Shown here: one piece after another, positions 25,167-34,020 of the stretch
Layout of the letters: every line of letters begins with the position of its first letter
How positions within the stretch are numbered: position 1 is the first letter of the stretch
Source of the DNA: Candidatus Thiodictyon syntrophicum
GTDB lineage: Bacteria; Pseudomonadota; Gammaproteobacteria; Chromatiales; Chromatiaceae
Length of the DNA: 64,000 nucleotides
Assembly (NCBI RefSeq): GCF_002813775.1
Contig: NZ_CP020370.1
Span: forward strand, 2,071,501-2,135,500
Reading direction: 5' to 3'
Position numbers and translations under genes: made by a program
Notes under the pieces: generated by a model
What the model was told of the DNA's origin: nothing
What the model saw: only the letters and a program-made list of their open reading frames with translations
Databases searched by the model: none

Positions 25167-25866
25167 TCAGGCTGGGTGTTGGGTCAAATCAGCAGTAAGC
25201 GTCGGGTTTCTTGCGTCGCGTCGGCGGCCGCCGAACATGGCAGCATTACTCGCGACCACAGCCCCAAACAGCAGCGACAGGAACAGCCAGATCGCGGCGG
25301 TGGCGGATGCAGTACGGGCCTTCTCAGCCACTGCCCGATCGGTCACCGAGGCATCCTTGCGCGCGGCTTGCCAACGCGCAAAGGTATCAGCCACGCGCGT
25401 CTGGGCCTCCGACTGGCTGAGCCCCGTCTGGGTGACCACCAACTGCCCGGCATAGCGGATATCATCCGCCGGTAATGCACCCAGGCGTAGACCATTGGTG
25501 AAGATGCGGGTCGTCTTCACGGACACGGCCGCACTGGGTCCGTCGCTGTTGACTGCCGTAGGACCCGCGCGGAACAATGAGTCGACGAAGTAGTCCGTAT
25601 CGTCGTTCACTGTGCCGGGCGTGCCGTCGGCAGCGGCCATTGACGCGTCCGCGTCGGCAACGCTGGTTGCCGGTGTTATCACACTGGATTGGATGCCGCC
25701 ACTGATGATTGCTCCGATTCCACAATGAAGCGGCAGCGGCGGCGCCGCCGACGATCGCGCCCCAGCTTAACGCGCTGTGGCCGCTCTGATATTGGTTCTG
25801 AGTGCGGTCGACGATCAGCGTTTCGTTACCGAAGGGGTTGACAGGTACAGCTTGGGCAGTGAGCAT
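25167..25866 (-). pseudogene. two-span membrane protein gene with a frameshift
   Basis: From ATG 25866 the frame reads MLTAQAVPVNPFGNETLIVD, then a hydrophobic segment SALSWGAIVGGAAAAA. Near 25735, in a GC-repeat run, the frame changes; the other frame continues GIGAIISGGIQSSVITPATS, a soluble middle (GLSQSEAQTRVADTFARWQ) and a second span (AAIWLFLSLLFGAVVAS) to the stop at 25167. Together they make the usual plan of a common uncharacterised two-span protein of environmental Proteobacteria. Either a real frameshift or a base-calling slip in the GGCGGCGCC run. Confidence 0.55.
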
Positions 25867-25969
25867 GTTGCTTAGTCCGTTAGTGGGGGTAACTATCCAT
25901 ACTGTGCCGACCGTCGCCGGGAATCTGTACGGTGGCCCACGTAGAGCCAAGACCAATGCGCGTCCTCGC

Positions 25970-26554
25970 CTACGAGCCCGGCCCGAACTCGACCTTGTCG
26001 TAGACCTCACTGAGCGGCAGTAAGGCATCGAGCGCGGTCAGCGGTATCCCGTCGCGCAGGTCGCTGTAGGTACGCAGCAGCCAGTCGCCGCCGCCCTGAC
26101 GCAGAAAGAGTTCGGCACCGACCCGGTGCTGGGAGAGCAGCAGATAGGCGCTCAGGCTCGGGAGGCTGCGGTAGTAGGCGAACTTGTCGCCGCGGTCGTA
26201 GGACTCCGTGCTGTCGGAGAGGACTTCGACGATGAGCGTGGGGTTGGTGATGACATCCCGGCGGTCGTCCCAGAACCGCCGCTCCCCGCAGACCGCCATC
26301 ACGTCCGGGTAGGTGCCCAAGTTGGCGGACTCGATCCGGACCTTCATGTCACTGGTGTAGACATAGCAGGGGCGGCCCTTGAAGGCCGTGCGCAGTTCCC
26401 CGTAGACGTTGCCGGCAATCAGGTTGTGGGCCTCGGAGGCGCCCGCCATGGCGAAGACCTCGCCGTCCAGAAATTCGGTGCGGCCCTGATCCGACGCGCG
26501 CTCGGCGGCCAGCCAGTCGGCGAACTGGAGTCGCGGTTTGGGTTGAAGGGACAT
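25970..26554 (-). CDS. Uma2-family (DUF820) protein, copy 2
   Basis: 194 residues, same length and nearly the same sequence as the protein at 23958-24542. The block after the first strand differs clearly: LIAGNVYGELRTAFKGR here against LICGNVLRELGTRFKGR there, while flanking DNA is almost unchanged. Same motifs of the nuclease-like fold (YPDVMAVCG, LIVEVLSDSTE). Likely a recent duplication. Confidence 0.88.
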   Translation of the reverse strand: MSLQPKPRLQFADWLAAERASDQGRTEFLDGEVFAMAGASEAHNLIAGNVYGELRTAFKGRPCYVYTSDMKVRIESANLGTYPDVMAVCGERRFWDDRRDVITNPTLIVEVLSDSTESYDRGDKFAYYRSLPSLSAYLLLSQHRVGAELFLRQGGGDWLLRTYSDLRDGIPLTALDALLPLSEVYDKVEFGPGS

Positions 26555-26608
26555 CGTTTGAGTTCCTGGGTGGGGTGGCAGGGTGGCTGTTATCCCGGAA
26601 ACAGCAGT

Positions 26609-27235
26609 TTAGCCGCAAATTAACGCAAATCCCAGTAGTCTCAAGCCGTCACGAAAAAGGCCCAAGGCCAGGATACACAACACCACCCCAATCACTCGGG
26701 AACTGTAGATATACATCCTGCCGCTCAGGAACGAGCGCGAGGTCTCGACCGCCAGCGCGAGGGCGATTTTCGCGCCGACCAGGGCGCAATAGAAGGCGCC
26801 AATGAACGCCAGCGCGTAAGAAGGGTCGAGCTGCAGTGCCTTGACCATGGTCGGGGCGCCGACGCTGAACCAGAACAGGTAGGGATAGGGGCTGAGAAGA
26901 TTGGTCAACATGCCCTTGGTCAGCGATCTGGGCGCTCGCTGCCCATCAGCGAGTCTGAGTCCCTGGGAGCGGATGCTCTCGTAGCCGAGATAGCCGATGA
27001 AGCAAGCGCCGGTGAGTGAGATTATTCCCAGTATGTGATTGAAATGCGTGAGCCGTGCCAGGATGAAGACGGTGGCGACGATCACCGGCAGGTCGGTCAT
27101 CAGCGGGGCCAGGGCCACCTTGATACCGGATCTCAGCCCATGGGCCAGGGTTTCGGAAATCACGAGTGCTAAGACCGGGCCGGGCGCGAAACCGGCGGCC
27201 AGACCCAACAGGAAGCCGATGGTCAGGAATGCCAT
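26609..27235 (-). CDS. LysE/RhtB-family amino acid exporter
   Basis: 208 residues with six hydrophobic spans and the family start FLLGLAAGFAPGPVLALVIS (the GxxPGP motif), then SGIKVALAPLMTDLPVI and NLLSPYPYLFWFSVGAPTM. Substrate unknown (amino acids or small metabolites). The last residues LICG and the TAA stop are encoded by a family B repeat unit at 26609-26630, so the natural C-terminus may have been changed by the repeat. Confidence 0.9.
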   Translation of the reverse strand: MAFLTIGFLLGLAAGFAPGPVLALVISETLAHGLRSGIKVALAPLMTDLPVIVATVFILARLTHFNHILGIISLTGACFIGYLGYESIRSQGLRLADGQRAPRSLTKGMLTNLLSPYPYLFWFSVGAPTMVKALQLDPSYALAFIGAFYCALVGAKIALALAVETSRSFLSGRMYIYSSRVIGVVLCILALGLFRDGLRLLGFALICG

Positions 27236-27246
27236 AATTCAAGAAT

Positions 27247-27386
27247 CCACAGATGAACACAGATGAACACAGATGTTCTTTGAATCGTCATGCGCTGATC
27301 GCCATTGTCACAATCACCGGCAAGGTGAGTCCCCGGCCAAGCGTAAGTCGAGGAGTCATCTGTGATAATCTGTGTTCATCTGTGGA
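27247..27386. repeat. inverted repeat family C (CACAGATGAACACAGATG)
   Basis: Arms CCACAGATGAACACAGATGA plus ACACAGATG (27247-27275) and ATCTGTGATAATCTGTG plus TTCATCTGTGG (27357-27386) around a unique loop of about 80 bases. Same build as families A, B and D. Sits between lysE and the photolyase gene. Confidence 0.85.
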
Positions 27387-27412
27387 TGACTGCTCTCTCT
27401 GGGAGCGCGCGA

Positions 27413-28897
27413 TCATGCGGTCTTGATGCTGTCGAAGGCCGCCAGTGCCTCCAGCCGGGAGCGGGCGAGGTCGACCAGGGGGTGCGGATAGTCGCGGCCC
27501 AGGACCACCCCGGCGCTGCCCAGGATGGCGGTGGGGGCGGCCCAGGGCTGGTGGATGAACCGGTCCGGTACCCGGGCGAGTTCGGGACACCAGCGCCGCA
27601 CATAGTCGCCCCGGGGGTCGAAGCGCTCGCCTTGGCGCACCGGGTTGAAGACGCGAAAATAGGGGGCGGCGTCGGCCCCGCAGCCGGCGATCCATTGCCA
27701 ACCCAGGGTATTGGCCGCGAGATCGGCATCGACCAGGGTGTCCCAAAACCAGTCGGCGCCGGCCTGCCAGGGCAGGCGCAGGTTCTTGGTGAGGTAGGAG
27801 GCGACCACCATCCGCACCCGGTTGTGCATCCAGCCGGTGTGCCAGAGTTCGCGCATCCCCGCGTCTACCAGGGGGACGCCGGTGTGGCCGCGCTGCCAGG
27901 CGGCGAGCAAGGCCGCGGCGTCGGCGGTGCGCCAGGGGAAGCGGGCGAAACGGGGGTCCAAGGGCGTGGTCGTGGTGTGCGGGAAGTGATAAAGCAGGTG
28001 GTGGGCGAATTCACGCCAGCCGAGCTCGCGCACAAAGGCCTCCGCGGCCGGGGCCGTGATCGATCCGTACCGTTGCTCGATGAGTGCGAGCAGTCGTCGG
28101 GGGCCGATCTCGCCGAAGTGCAGGTGGGGCGATAGACTGGAGGTGCCGGGTTGGCCCGGCAGGTCGCGGCCCTGCGCGTATCCGTCCAGCGCGGCGGTGC
28201 CAGGGGGCGGGGCGTCCGGCGCACCGCCGATGAAACACCGGGCGCGCGCCAGGGCGGCGGACTCCCCCGGTTGCCAGCGCGCGGCGAGTCCCTGGTCCCA
28301 GGGGATCCGCGGCAGGAGGCCCAGGGCGTCGAGCTCGACCTGCACCGGTGTGTCCACGGCGGGTGGCCGTTTGAGTCCGGCGGGGGCCGGCAGCGGTGCG
28401 TTGGCGGCCAAGCCGCTCAAGTCCGACGACGCCTTGCGCCAAAAAGCGCTGTACACTTTATAGGGACTGCCGGTTCCGGTGAGCAGGTCCCAGGGTTCGC
28501 GCAGCAGGGCGGCATTATGACTCTCGCAGCGCAGGCCCTGGGCGCGCAGGGCCAGCTTGATGTGGGCGTCGCGCGCGCGGGTGGCGGGGTCGTAGAGCCG
28601 GTTCCAGTAGACGCGGGCGGCACCGGTCTGGGCGCTGATCCGGGCGAGGACCGCGAGGCTCTCGCCCGTCGCGATCAGGAGTCGGCTGCCCCGTTCGCGC
28701 AGGTCGTGATCGAGTGCGCGCAGACTGCCGTGCAGCCACCACCTGGCGGCGGCACCGGGGGCCCAGGGTGACTCCTCGGCGGGCGCATGGATATAGAGCA
28801 GCAGGACCCGTTCACACTCCGCCATGGCCCGGCTCAGGGCCGGGTTGTCGTCGAGGCGCAGGTCGCGCCTGAACCAGAGGATCGCGGTGTCGGGCAT
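27413..28897 (-). CDS. phrB: deoxyribodipyrimidine photolyase
   Basis: 494 residues from ATG 28897: MPDTAILWFRRDLRLDDNPA is the photolyase opening. The C-terminal FAD domain shows FVRELGWREFAHHLLYHFP, DAGMRELWHTGWMHNRVRM and LGWQWIAGCGADAAPYFR, with the tryptophans of the electron-transfer chain. Class I CPD-photolyase type, using light to split pyrimidine dimers. Transcribed away from the NACHT gene; the 198-base gap should hold both promoters. Named by family; a (6-4) or cryptochrome role cannot be excluded. Confidence 0.93.
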   Translation of the reverse strand: MPDTAILWFRRDLRLDDNPALSRAMAECERVLLLYIHAPAEESPWAPGAAARWWLHGSLRALDHDLRERGSRLLIATGESLAVLARISAQTGAARVYWNRLYDPATRARDAHIKLALRAQGLRCESHNAALLREPWDLLTGTGSPYKVYSAFWRKASSDLSGLAANAPLPAPAGLKRPPAVDTPVQVELDALGLLPRIPWDQGLAARWQPGESAALARARCFIGGAPDAPPPGTAALDGYAQGRDLPGQPGTSSLSPHLHFGEIGPRRLLALIEQRYGSITAPAAEAFVRELGWREFAHHLLYHFPHTTTTPLDPRFARFPWRTADAAALLAAWQRGHTGVPLVDAGMRELWHTGWMHNRVRMVVASYLTKNLRLPWQAGADWFWDTLVDADLAANTLGWQWIAGCGADAAPYFRVFNPVRQGERFDPRGDYVRRWCPELARVPDRFIHQPWAAPTAILGSAGVVLGRDYPHPLVDLARSRLEALAAFDSIKTA

Positions 28898-29095
28898 GAT
28901 GTGGCTCAGTGGTCGGTAACAGCAGCGGATCGCGCGCCATGCAGCGCGCCCAGGTGCGATGAATGCAATGGCATAATGACCGGGCGCGCGCAGGGCGCCG
29001 CGCGTCGCCGGGTGTGTGCGCAACGGTGGCGGCGCCAGGCTGGTTAGATTAAACGCATACGGCGCTCTGGCGAACCATAAAGAGAGGGCAGAGGC

Positions 29096-31951
29096 GTGTG
29101 GGAAGCGGCGGCGGAGGGCGAACAAGAGAACCCGGTGGGGCCGGTCGCGGCGGCGTCCGTGACGACGGACGCCGAGGCGGAGGCCTTGCGGCTACGCGCC
29201 CAACTTGGGGTTCTCCAGGAGCGGGCCCAGGCCCTCGACGACCGCCTGCGGGCGCAGGTGCGCAGCCGCTGGGTGGTCGGGGAGGGCGGCGGTGCGGCCG
29301 GGGTCGCCCCCAGCTTCATCAACGGCATCTTCGTCGGCGAGCGCTCCGAGGCCCCGGAACGGCAACTGCATATCCTGCGCGACCTGGCGGCGCTGAGTAC
29401 CTACTGCCTGCCGCTGCGTGGGATCGATGACGTGCAAGCCGGTCCCGGGATCGGCCGTCTCTATGTCCCATTGGCGACCGATCTGACCCTCGCGGAGGAC
29501 TTGGCCGCGCAGGTCCTGGCGGCGGCGGCGGACGGGGCCGCGCCCCCCTTTCCGGAAGCGGACCCCGGCGCGGAGCGGATCCCGGATCAGGCCCGGGCGC
29601 GTCACCTGAGCGCGTGCGAGGCGAGCATCCTGCGGCGTTCCCTGGTAATCCTGGGAGAGCCCGGCGCGGGCAAGACCACGCTCCTGGCCTTTCTGGCCCA
29701 CGCCCTGGCGACCGGCGACCGCGCGGCCCTGCCGGGCTGGCCGCAGCCCGAGTGGTCCTGTCTCCCGCTATTGATGCGGCTGCGCGATTTTGCGGCCTGG
29801 TTGGCCGAGTCCGGGGACCTGGCCGGCGCCGGGACGGCGACGAGCGACGCGTTGGTGTGGGGTTTTGTCCGCCATGAACTGGCCGAGCGCAACCTGACTT
29901 TCTGTCTGGGGGCGCTCGAGTCGGCGGTGCGCGGCGGGCGCGCGGTGTTGTTGTGGGACGGCCTGGACGAGGTGCCGCCGGGGGCCCTGGCGACGGTCCG
30001 CGAGAGCCTGCTGGCCTTCCGTGAGCGGGCTCCGGGTTGTCGCTATGTCCTCACCAGCCGGCTGTTGTCCTATTGCCGGCCGGAGCGGCGGTTGCCCGAG
30101 CCGGACTTTCCGGTCGTCTCGTTGCTCCCCTTCGACCGCGACCGGATCGGTCGTTTCGTCACCGATTGGTTCCAGGAATTGGGCGCCTGCGGCGACCTGC
30201 CCTGGGCGGAGGCGGAGCGCCTGGCTCTGCTCTTCCAGCAGGGGCTCGGCGAGGGGCACCTCACCCACCTGGCGGCCAATCCGCTGCTGCTCACACTCCT
30301 GGCGCTGGTCTTCACCCACCGCCGGGATCTGCCGACGGCGCGCGCCCAGGTCTTCGAGGCCGCCACCGGTATCCTGCTGGCACGCCTGGATGGGCCGCGC
30401 ACCGCGGGGGGGCCGCGCATCAGCGACCTGCTGCGCGAGGTCCATCGGGACCGCTGTGACCTGATCCGCTGGTGCGAGCGCCTGGCCATGCGGGTGCAAT
30501 CCAACAGCGAGCGCGGCCTGGAGCCGGGTGCCCCCGGACAGGTGGGGGTCGCCGGGGTCGGTGAGGCCGAGTTACTCGAGTCATTGCAGGCGCTGCACGC
30601 GCGGCGGGACCTGGAGTGGGCGCAGTCGCTGGTGGACCTGATCAAGCAGCGCGCCGGCCTGCTGCGCGAGGAGCGTCCGGGGGACTTCGACTTTCCGCAC
30701 CGCGCCTTGCGCGAGTATCTGGCCGGTTGTCAGCTGGCCCATGCCCCCGATTTCGCCGCGCAGGTCGCTGCCCTGGCCGTCGATCGCAGCGATTGGCAGG
30801 AGACCATCCGGCACGCGGTCGGCTTCCTGGTCCAAGGCCACCGCGAGTGCGCGCGCCCGCTCGCGCTGATCGAGCACCTGTGCCCCGCGGACGCCCCGGC
30901 GGACGACGCGGCCTGGCGGCGGGTCTGGCTGGCGGGCGAGGCGGCGCTCGAGCTCGGCGTCACCCGCGCCGCCGAGTCGCCGGCCGGCGCCCGCACCCTG
31001 GAGCGCGTCCGTCATCGACTGGCCGCCCTGGTGGAGGCCGGGCGGCTCCAGGTGGGTGAGCGGGTGGCGGTGGCCGCGGTCCTGGCGCGGCTCGGTGACC
31101 CGCGTTTCCATCCCCGGGGGCTGCATCTGCCGGTGCGCTATCGGGGCCAACGCGAACCCGCCTTGGGCTTGGTACGGGTCAGGCACGGCAGCTTAACGCT
31201 CGGCGGTCCCGCGGACCTGGAGAGTGCCCTGTCCAACGAAGTCGGCGGCGAGGGGCGCCTGGAACTGGACTATGCCTTCTGGATCGGCCGCTATCCGGTG
31301 ACCGTGGCGCAATTCCAGGCCTTCGTCGCGGCCGGTGGCTATGAACGGCGGGACTGGTGGCCGGATTTGGGGTGGGCCTGGTGCCGGGGGCAGCGGCGAC
31401 GCGAGCCCGAGCGGTGGTCGCACCAACGCCGCCAGGGCAATCGGCCGGTGGTGGGTATCACCTGGTTCGAGGCGCTCGCCTATGGTGTCTGGCTCGATGC
31501 CCAGTTACGCAAGCGTCACACCAAACTGCCGCGCGGCTATGGGCTGCGCCTGCCGACCGAGGCGGAGTGGGCACTGGCAGCGCGCGGCGGCCAGGGGCGG
31601 GTCTATCCCTGGGGAGGGGGTTTCAGCGCGGGCCAGGCCAATTGCATGGGCAGTGTCGGCGAGCCGTCAGCGGTGGGGACCTTTCCCCTGGGCGCGACCC
31701 CCGAAGGGGTCTTGGACCTGGCCGGCAATGTCTGGGAGTGGACCCTGAGCCGCTACCTGCCCTATCCCTATGACCCCGCCGACGGCCGCAACGATCCCCA
31801 GAGCAACGGGGCGCGGGTCCTGCGTGGGGGCTCCTACGACGCGGGGCCGCTGCGGGCCCGGACCGCGGCCCGGGCGCAGGCGCCGCTGGGCGAGGCGGCC
31901 CGGGATATCGGCTGCCGTCTGGTACTGTCGCTGGTGGATACGGGGGTGTGA
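29096..31951 (+). CDS. NACHT-type STAND ATPase fused to an FGE-sulfatase domain
   Basis: 951 residues from GTG 29096 (GAGAGGGCAGAGGC upstream). Parts: short N-terminal coiled coil (25-55); a small conserved region (70-150, SFINGIFVGE, RQLHILRDLA); NACHT ATPase with Walker A GEPGAGKTTLL (about 189-199) and Walker B VLLWDGLDEV (about 284-293); helical arm with FPHRALREYLAG (about 540); and a C-terminal formylglycine-generating-enzyme-like domain (about 690-945) with FWIGRYPVTVAQFQAF, GITWFEALAYGVWLD, RLPTEAEWALAARGG and AGNVWEWTLS. NACHT proteins of this layout act as threat sensors in bacterial conflict systems; the FGE fold may serve for recognition. No separate effector domain is visible and no partner gene is adjacent. 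Confidence 0.92.
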   Translation: MWEAAAEGEQENPVGPVAAASVTTDAEAEALRLRAQLGVLQERAQALDDRLRAQVRSRWVVGEGGGAAGVAPSFINGIFVGERSEAPERQLHILRDLAALSTYCLPLRGIDDVQAGPGIGRLYVPLATDLTLAEDLAAQVLAAAADGAAPPFPEADPGAERIPDQARARHLSACEASILRRSLVILGEPGAGKTTLLAFLAHALATGDRAALPGWPQPEWSCLPLLMRLRDFAAWLAESGDLAGAGTATSDALVWGFVRHELAERNLTFCLGALESAVRGGRAVLLWDGLDEVPPGALATVRESLLAFRERAPGCRYVLTSRLLSYCRPERRLPEPDFPVVSLLPFDRDRIGRFVTDWFQELGACGDLPWAEAERLALLFQQGLGEGHLTHLAANPLLLTLLALVFTHRRDLPTARAQVFEAATGILLARLDGPRTAGGPRISDLLREVHRDRCDLIRWCERLAMRVQSNSERGLEPGAPGQVGVAGVGEAELLESLQALHARRDLEWAQSLVDLIKQRAGLLREERPGDFDFPHRALREYLAGCQLAHAPDFAAQVAALAVDRSDWQETIRHAVGFLVQGHRECARPLALIEHLCPADAPADDAAWRRVWLAGEAALELGVTRAAESPAGARTLERVRHRLAALVEAGRLQVGERVAVAAVLARLGDPRFHPRGLHLPVRYRGQREPALGLVRVRHGSLTLGGPADLESALSNEVGGEGRLELDYAFWIGRYPVTVAQFQAFVAAGGYERRDWWPDLGWAWCRGQRRREPERWSHQRRQGNRPVVGITWFEALAYGVWLDAQLRKRHTKLPRGYGLRLPTEAEWALAARGGQGRVYPWGGGFSAGQANCMGSVGEPSAVGTFPLGATPEGVLDLAGNVWEWTLSRYLPYPYDPADGRNDPQSNGARVLRGGSYDAGPLRARTAARAQAPLGEAARDIGCRLVLSLVDTGV

Positions 31952-31992
31952 GGTCGTGCAGGGAACGCGGCCCTGCGGAACATTGCTCTAAG

Positions 31993-32157
31993 CGCCGTTG
32001 TCGTTGTCGTAATCGAGGTTAATCGTAGTGCCGCGGATTCTCTCGCACATCAAAGTGCATCGCTTATCCGATTACGACAACGACAACGATTACGGCAACG
32101 GCAACGGCAACGGCAACGAGTGGGTTTGTGTTTGATTTTGTCTTTGACTCGTTACTT
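31993..32157. repeat. repeat family D, long copy
   Basis: Read on the minus strand: leader GTAACGAGTCAAAGACAAAA (ending at 32154), CACTCG, (TTGCCG)n, TAATCGTTGTCGTTGTCG, core ATAAGCGATGCAC and GAGAGAATCCGCGGCA, then inverted arm CGATTACGACAACGACAACG (31993-32013). Same order as at 14129-14263, but with TTGCCG units mixed with TTGTCG units. It fills the gap between the NACHT gene and the hlyIII gene. Confidence 0.85.
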
Positions 32158-32161
32158 ATCC

Positions 32162-32779
32162 TTACAGATACAGCAAGATCGCAAAGTAGTGGCTGACGCT
32201 CCCGGCCAGCACGAACAGGTGCCAGATGCCGTGGCACCAGGGCCAGCGGCTGTCGAGGGCGTAGAAGGCCACCCCTACGGTGTAGAAGAGCCCGCCCGCT
32301 ACCAGCCAGGCGAAGCCGGCCGGGGGCAGGGCGGCGATGATGTCGCCCAGGGCGAAGACGATCAGCCAGCCCATCAGCAAATAGATGCAGACCGACAGCA
32401 GGCGTCCGCCCCCGCCACGCAGGGTGTCGGTGATCATGCCGATCAGGGCCAACCCCCAGACGGCGCCGAACAGCCACCAGCCGGTCTTGCTGCCGCGTAG
32501 TGCGACCAGGGTGAAGGGGGTGTAGGTGCCGGCGATCAGGAGATAAATCGCGTGATGGTCGAGGACCTGGAAGACCTCCTTCGCGCGCCCCCGCAGGCTG
32601 TGGTAGAGGGTCGACGACAGGTACAGCAGGAACAGCGTCACCCCATAGACGGTGAAACTGATGATCCGCGTGGCCCCGCCCTCGACCCCGGCCAGGGTGA
32701 CCAGCACCGTCACCCCGATCAGGGCCAGCACGGCCCCGACCAGGTGGGTGATACTGTTGAAACGCTCGCCTTCGTACAT
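32162..32779 (-). CDS. hemolysin III family (PAQR-type) membrane protein
   Basis: 205 residues with seven hydrophobic spans. Family marks: LSSTLYHSLRGRAKEVF, LDHHAIYLLIAGTYTPF and near the end CHGIWHLFVLAGSVSHY, supplying the Ser, Asp and His residues thought to bind a metal in PAQR/HlyIII proteins. In bacteria the family (TrhA) is linked to membrane energetics and lipid balance; haemolysis is not a general property. ATG 32779 chosen. Copies of the family D leader lie directly before the start (32795-32822) and after the stop. Confidence 0.9.
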   Translation of the reverse strand: MYEGERFNSITHLVGAVLALIGVTVLVTLAGVEGGATRIISFTVYGVTLFLLYLSSTLYHSLRGRAKEVFQVLDHHAIYLLIAGTYTPFTLVALRGSKTGWWLFGAVWGLALIGMITDTLRGGGGRLLSVCIYLLMGWLIVFALGDIIAALPPAGFAWLVAGGLFYTVGVAFYALDSRWPWCHGIWHLFVLAGSVSHYFAILLYL

Positions 32780-32859
32780 GCTGGTTATGACTCGGTGTTT
32801 AACTTGTTCCTGACGCGTTACCAAGGCGTGGTTACACGCTCGCGAGCGGGGCACTGGGC

Positions 32860-33840
32860 TCAGCCCGACAGACCGTGCGGGTGCGTTTCCAACCATTTGC
32901 GCAGGCGGTTGGAGTCACCCACCGGGCTGCGCTTGCCGGGCGAATCCAGGAGCACGATCGAGAGCAGCCGCCCGCCGATGACGGCGCGCATGACCAGACA
33001 GTGCCCGGCCTCGTTCACGAAGCCGGTCTTGCTCAGTTCCAGGTGCCAGTCAGGGCTTCTTACCAGCGGATTGGTGTTGCGGTACTGCAAGGTGCCCGCG
33101 TCGCCGTAGGGGTGGACCTCCATGGACGCGCTGGTGGTGAGCTCGCGGATCAGGGGATAGGCCGCGGCCGCCCGCGCCATCATCACGAGGTCCTCCGCGG
33201 TGGAGGTGTTGTTGCCATCCAGGCCGGTGGGGTCCGCGAACCGGGAGTCGAGCATCCCCAGCGCCTCGGCCTTGCGGTTCATGGCCGCCACGAAGATCGG
33301 TTTGCCGCCGGGGAAGGTGGTCCGCCCCAGGGCCGCAGCAGCGCGGTTGTCGGAGGACATCAGGGCGACGGCCAGTACCTCGCGCCGTTGCAGGGTGGCC
33401 GCCCGGTCGATGCGCAGGCGCGAACGGCTATGGCGCAGTTGGTCCCGGTCCTCCTCCAGGATCGTCAGGGGTTGGTCCAAAGGCACCGCGGAATCCAGCA
33501 CCACCATGGCCGTCATGAGCTTGGTGATGGAGGCGATGGGTCGCTGGTCGCGGGTCCCTTTGGCATAGAGGGCCCGGCCCGCCTCGTCCACCACCAGGGC
33601 CGAGGCCGAGCTGAGGCCTAGGCCCGGCGGGACCAGCTCGGCGATGGGGGGGCGGGGCGGCCGTTGCGGGGCCGGCGGCTGGACGATGACGGGGATCGGC
33701 GGCGCGGGCGCGGGAGTGTCCCCAGCGGACTGCGCGGCGACCTGGGCGGGGCGCGGCGGCACCAAGGCCAGGGCCAGCGGCAGCACCAGGGCCAGCGCCA
33801 GCGCCGGCAGGGACCAAGGGGTGCGGGGTTTCGATCTCAC
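32860..33840 (-). CDS. pbpG: D-alanyl-D-alanine endopeptidase (PBP7 type)
   Basis: About 326 residues. Serine peptidase S11 triad: SITK (SxxK), SSDN (SxN) and KTGF (KTG). N-terminal signal/anchor (LPALALALVLPLALALVPP) and a proline-rich linker precede the domain. Trims or cleaves cross-links in peptidoglycan. GTG 33840 is preferred (AAGGA seven bases upstream); an in-frame start at 33897 adds a polar stretch. Symbol given by family resemblance to E. coli PBP7. Confidence 0.9.
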   Translation of the reverse strand: MRSKPRTPWSLPALALALVLPLALALVPPRPAQVAAQSAGDTPAPAPPIPVIVQPPAPQRPPRPPIAELVPPGLGLSSASALVVDEAGRALYAKGTRDQRPIASITKLMTAMVVLDSAVPLDQPLTILEEDRDQLRHSRSRLRIDRAATLQRREVLAVALMSSDNRAAAALGRTTFPGGKPIFVAAMNRKAEALGMLDSRFADPTGLDGNNTSTAEDLVMMARAAAAYPLIRELTTSASMEVHPYGDAGTLQYRNTNPLVRSPDWHLELSKTGFVNEAGHCLVMRAVIGGRLLSIVLLDSPGKRSPVGDSNRLRKWLETHPHGLSG

Positions 33841-34020
33841 TGGGATATCCTTGCAGGACTGATGGCGCGGGTAGTGCGGCGCACCGGGTGAACCCACCCG
33901 GGCGGGTGAGCGGTGACGGGCGGTGCCGCGGACAGTTGCTATAGTATCCCGGGTTGCGCCGTGGGTTAAGCGGTGAATTTGCGCGCGGGGTGCGGTTGGC
34001 CGCGGGTCACGGGGCCGACC

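Noticed and set aside
31820-31930. C-terminal FGE domain of the NACHT protein as the variable region of a diversity-generating retroelement
   Set aside because: The fold is right (GGSYDAGPLRARTAARAQ end), but the codons at exposed positions mostly end in G and are not AAC-derived, no template repeat is nearby and no reverse transcriptase gene is in the window.
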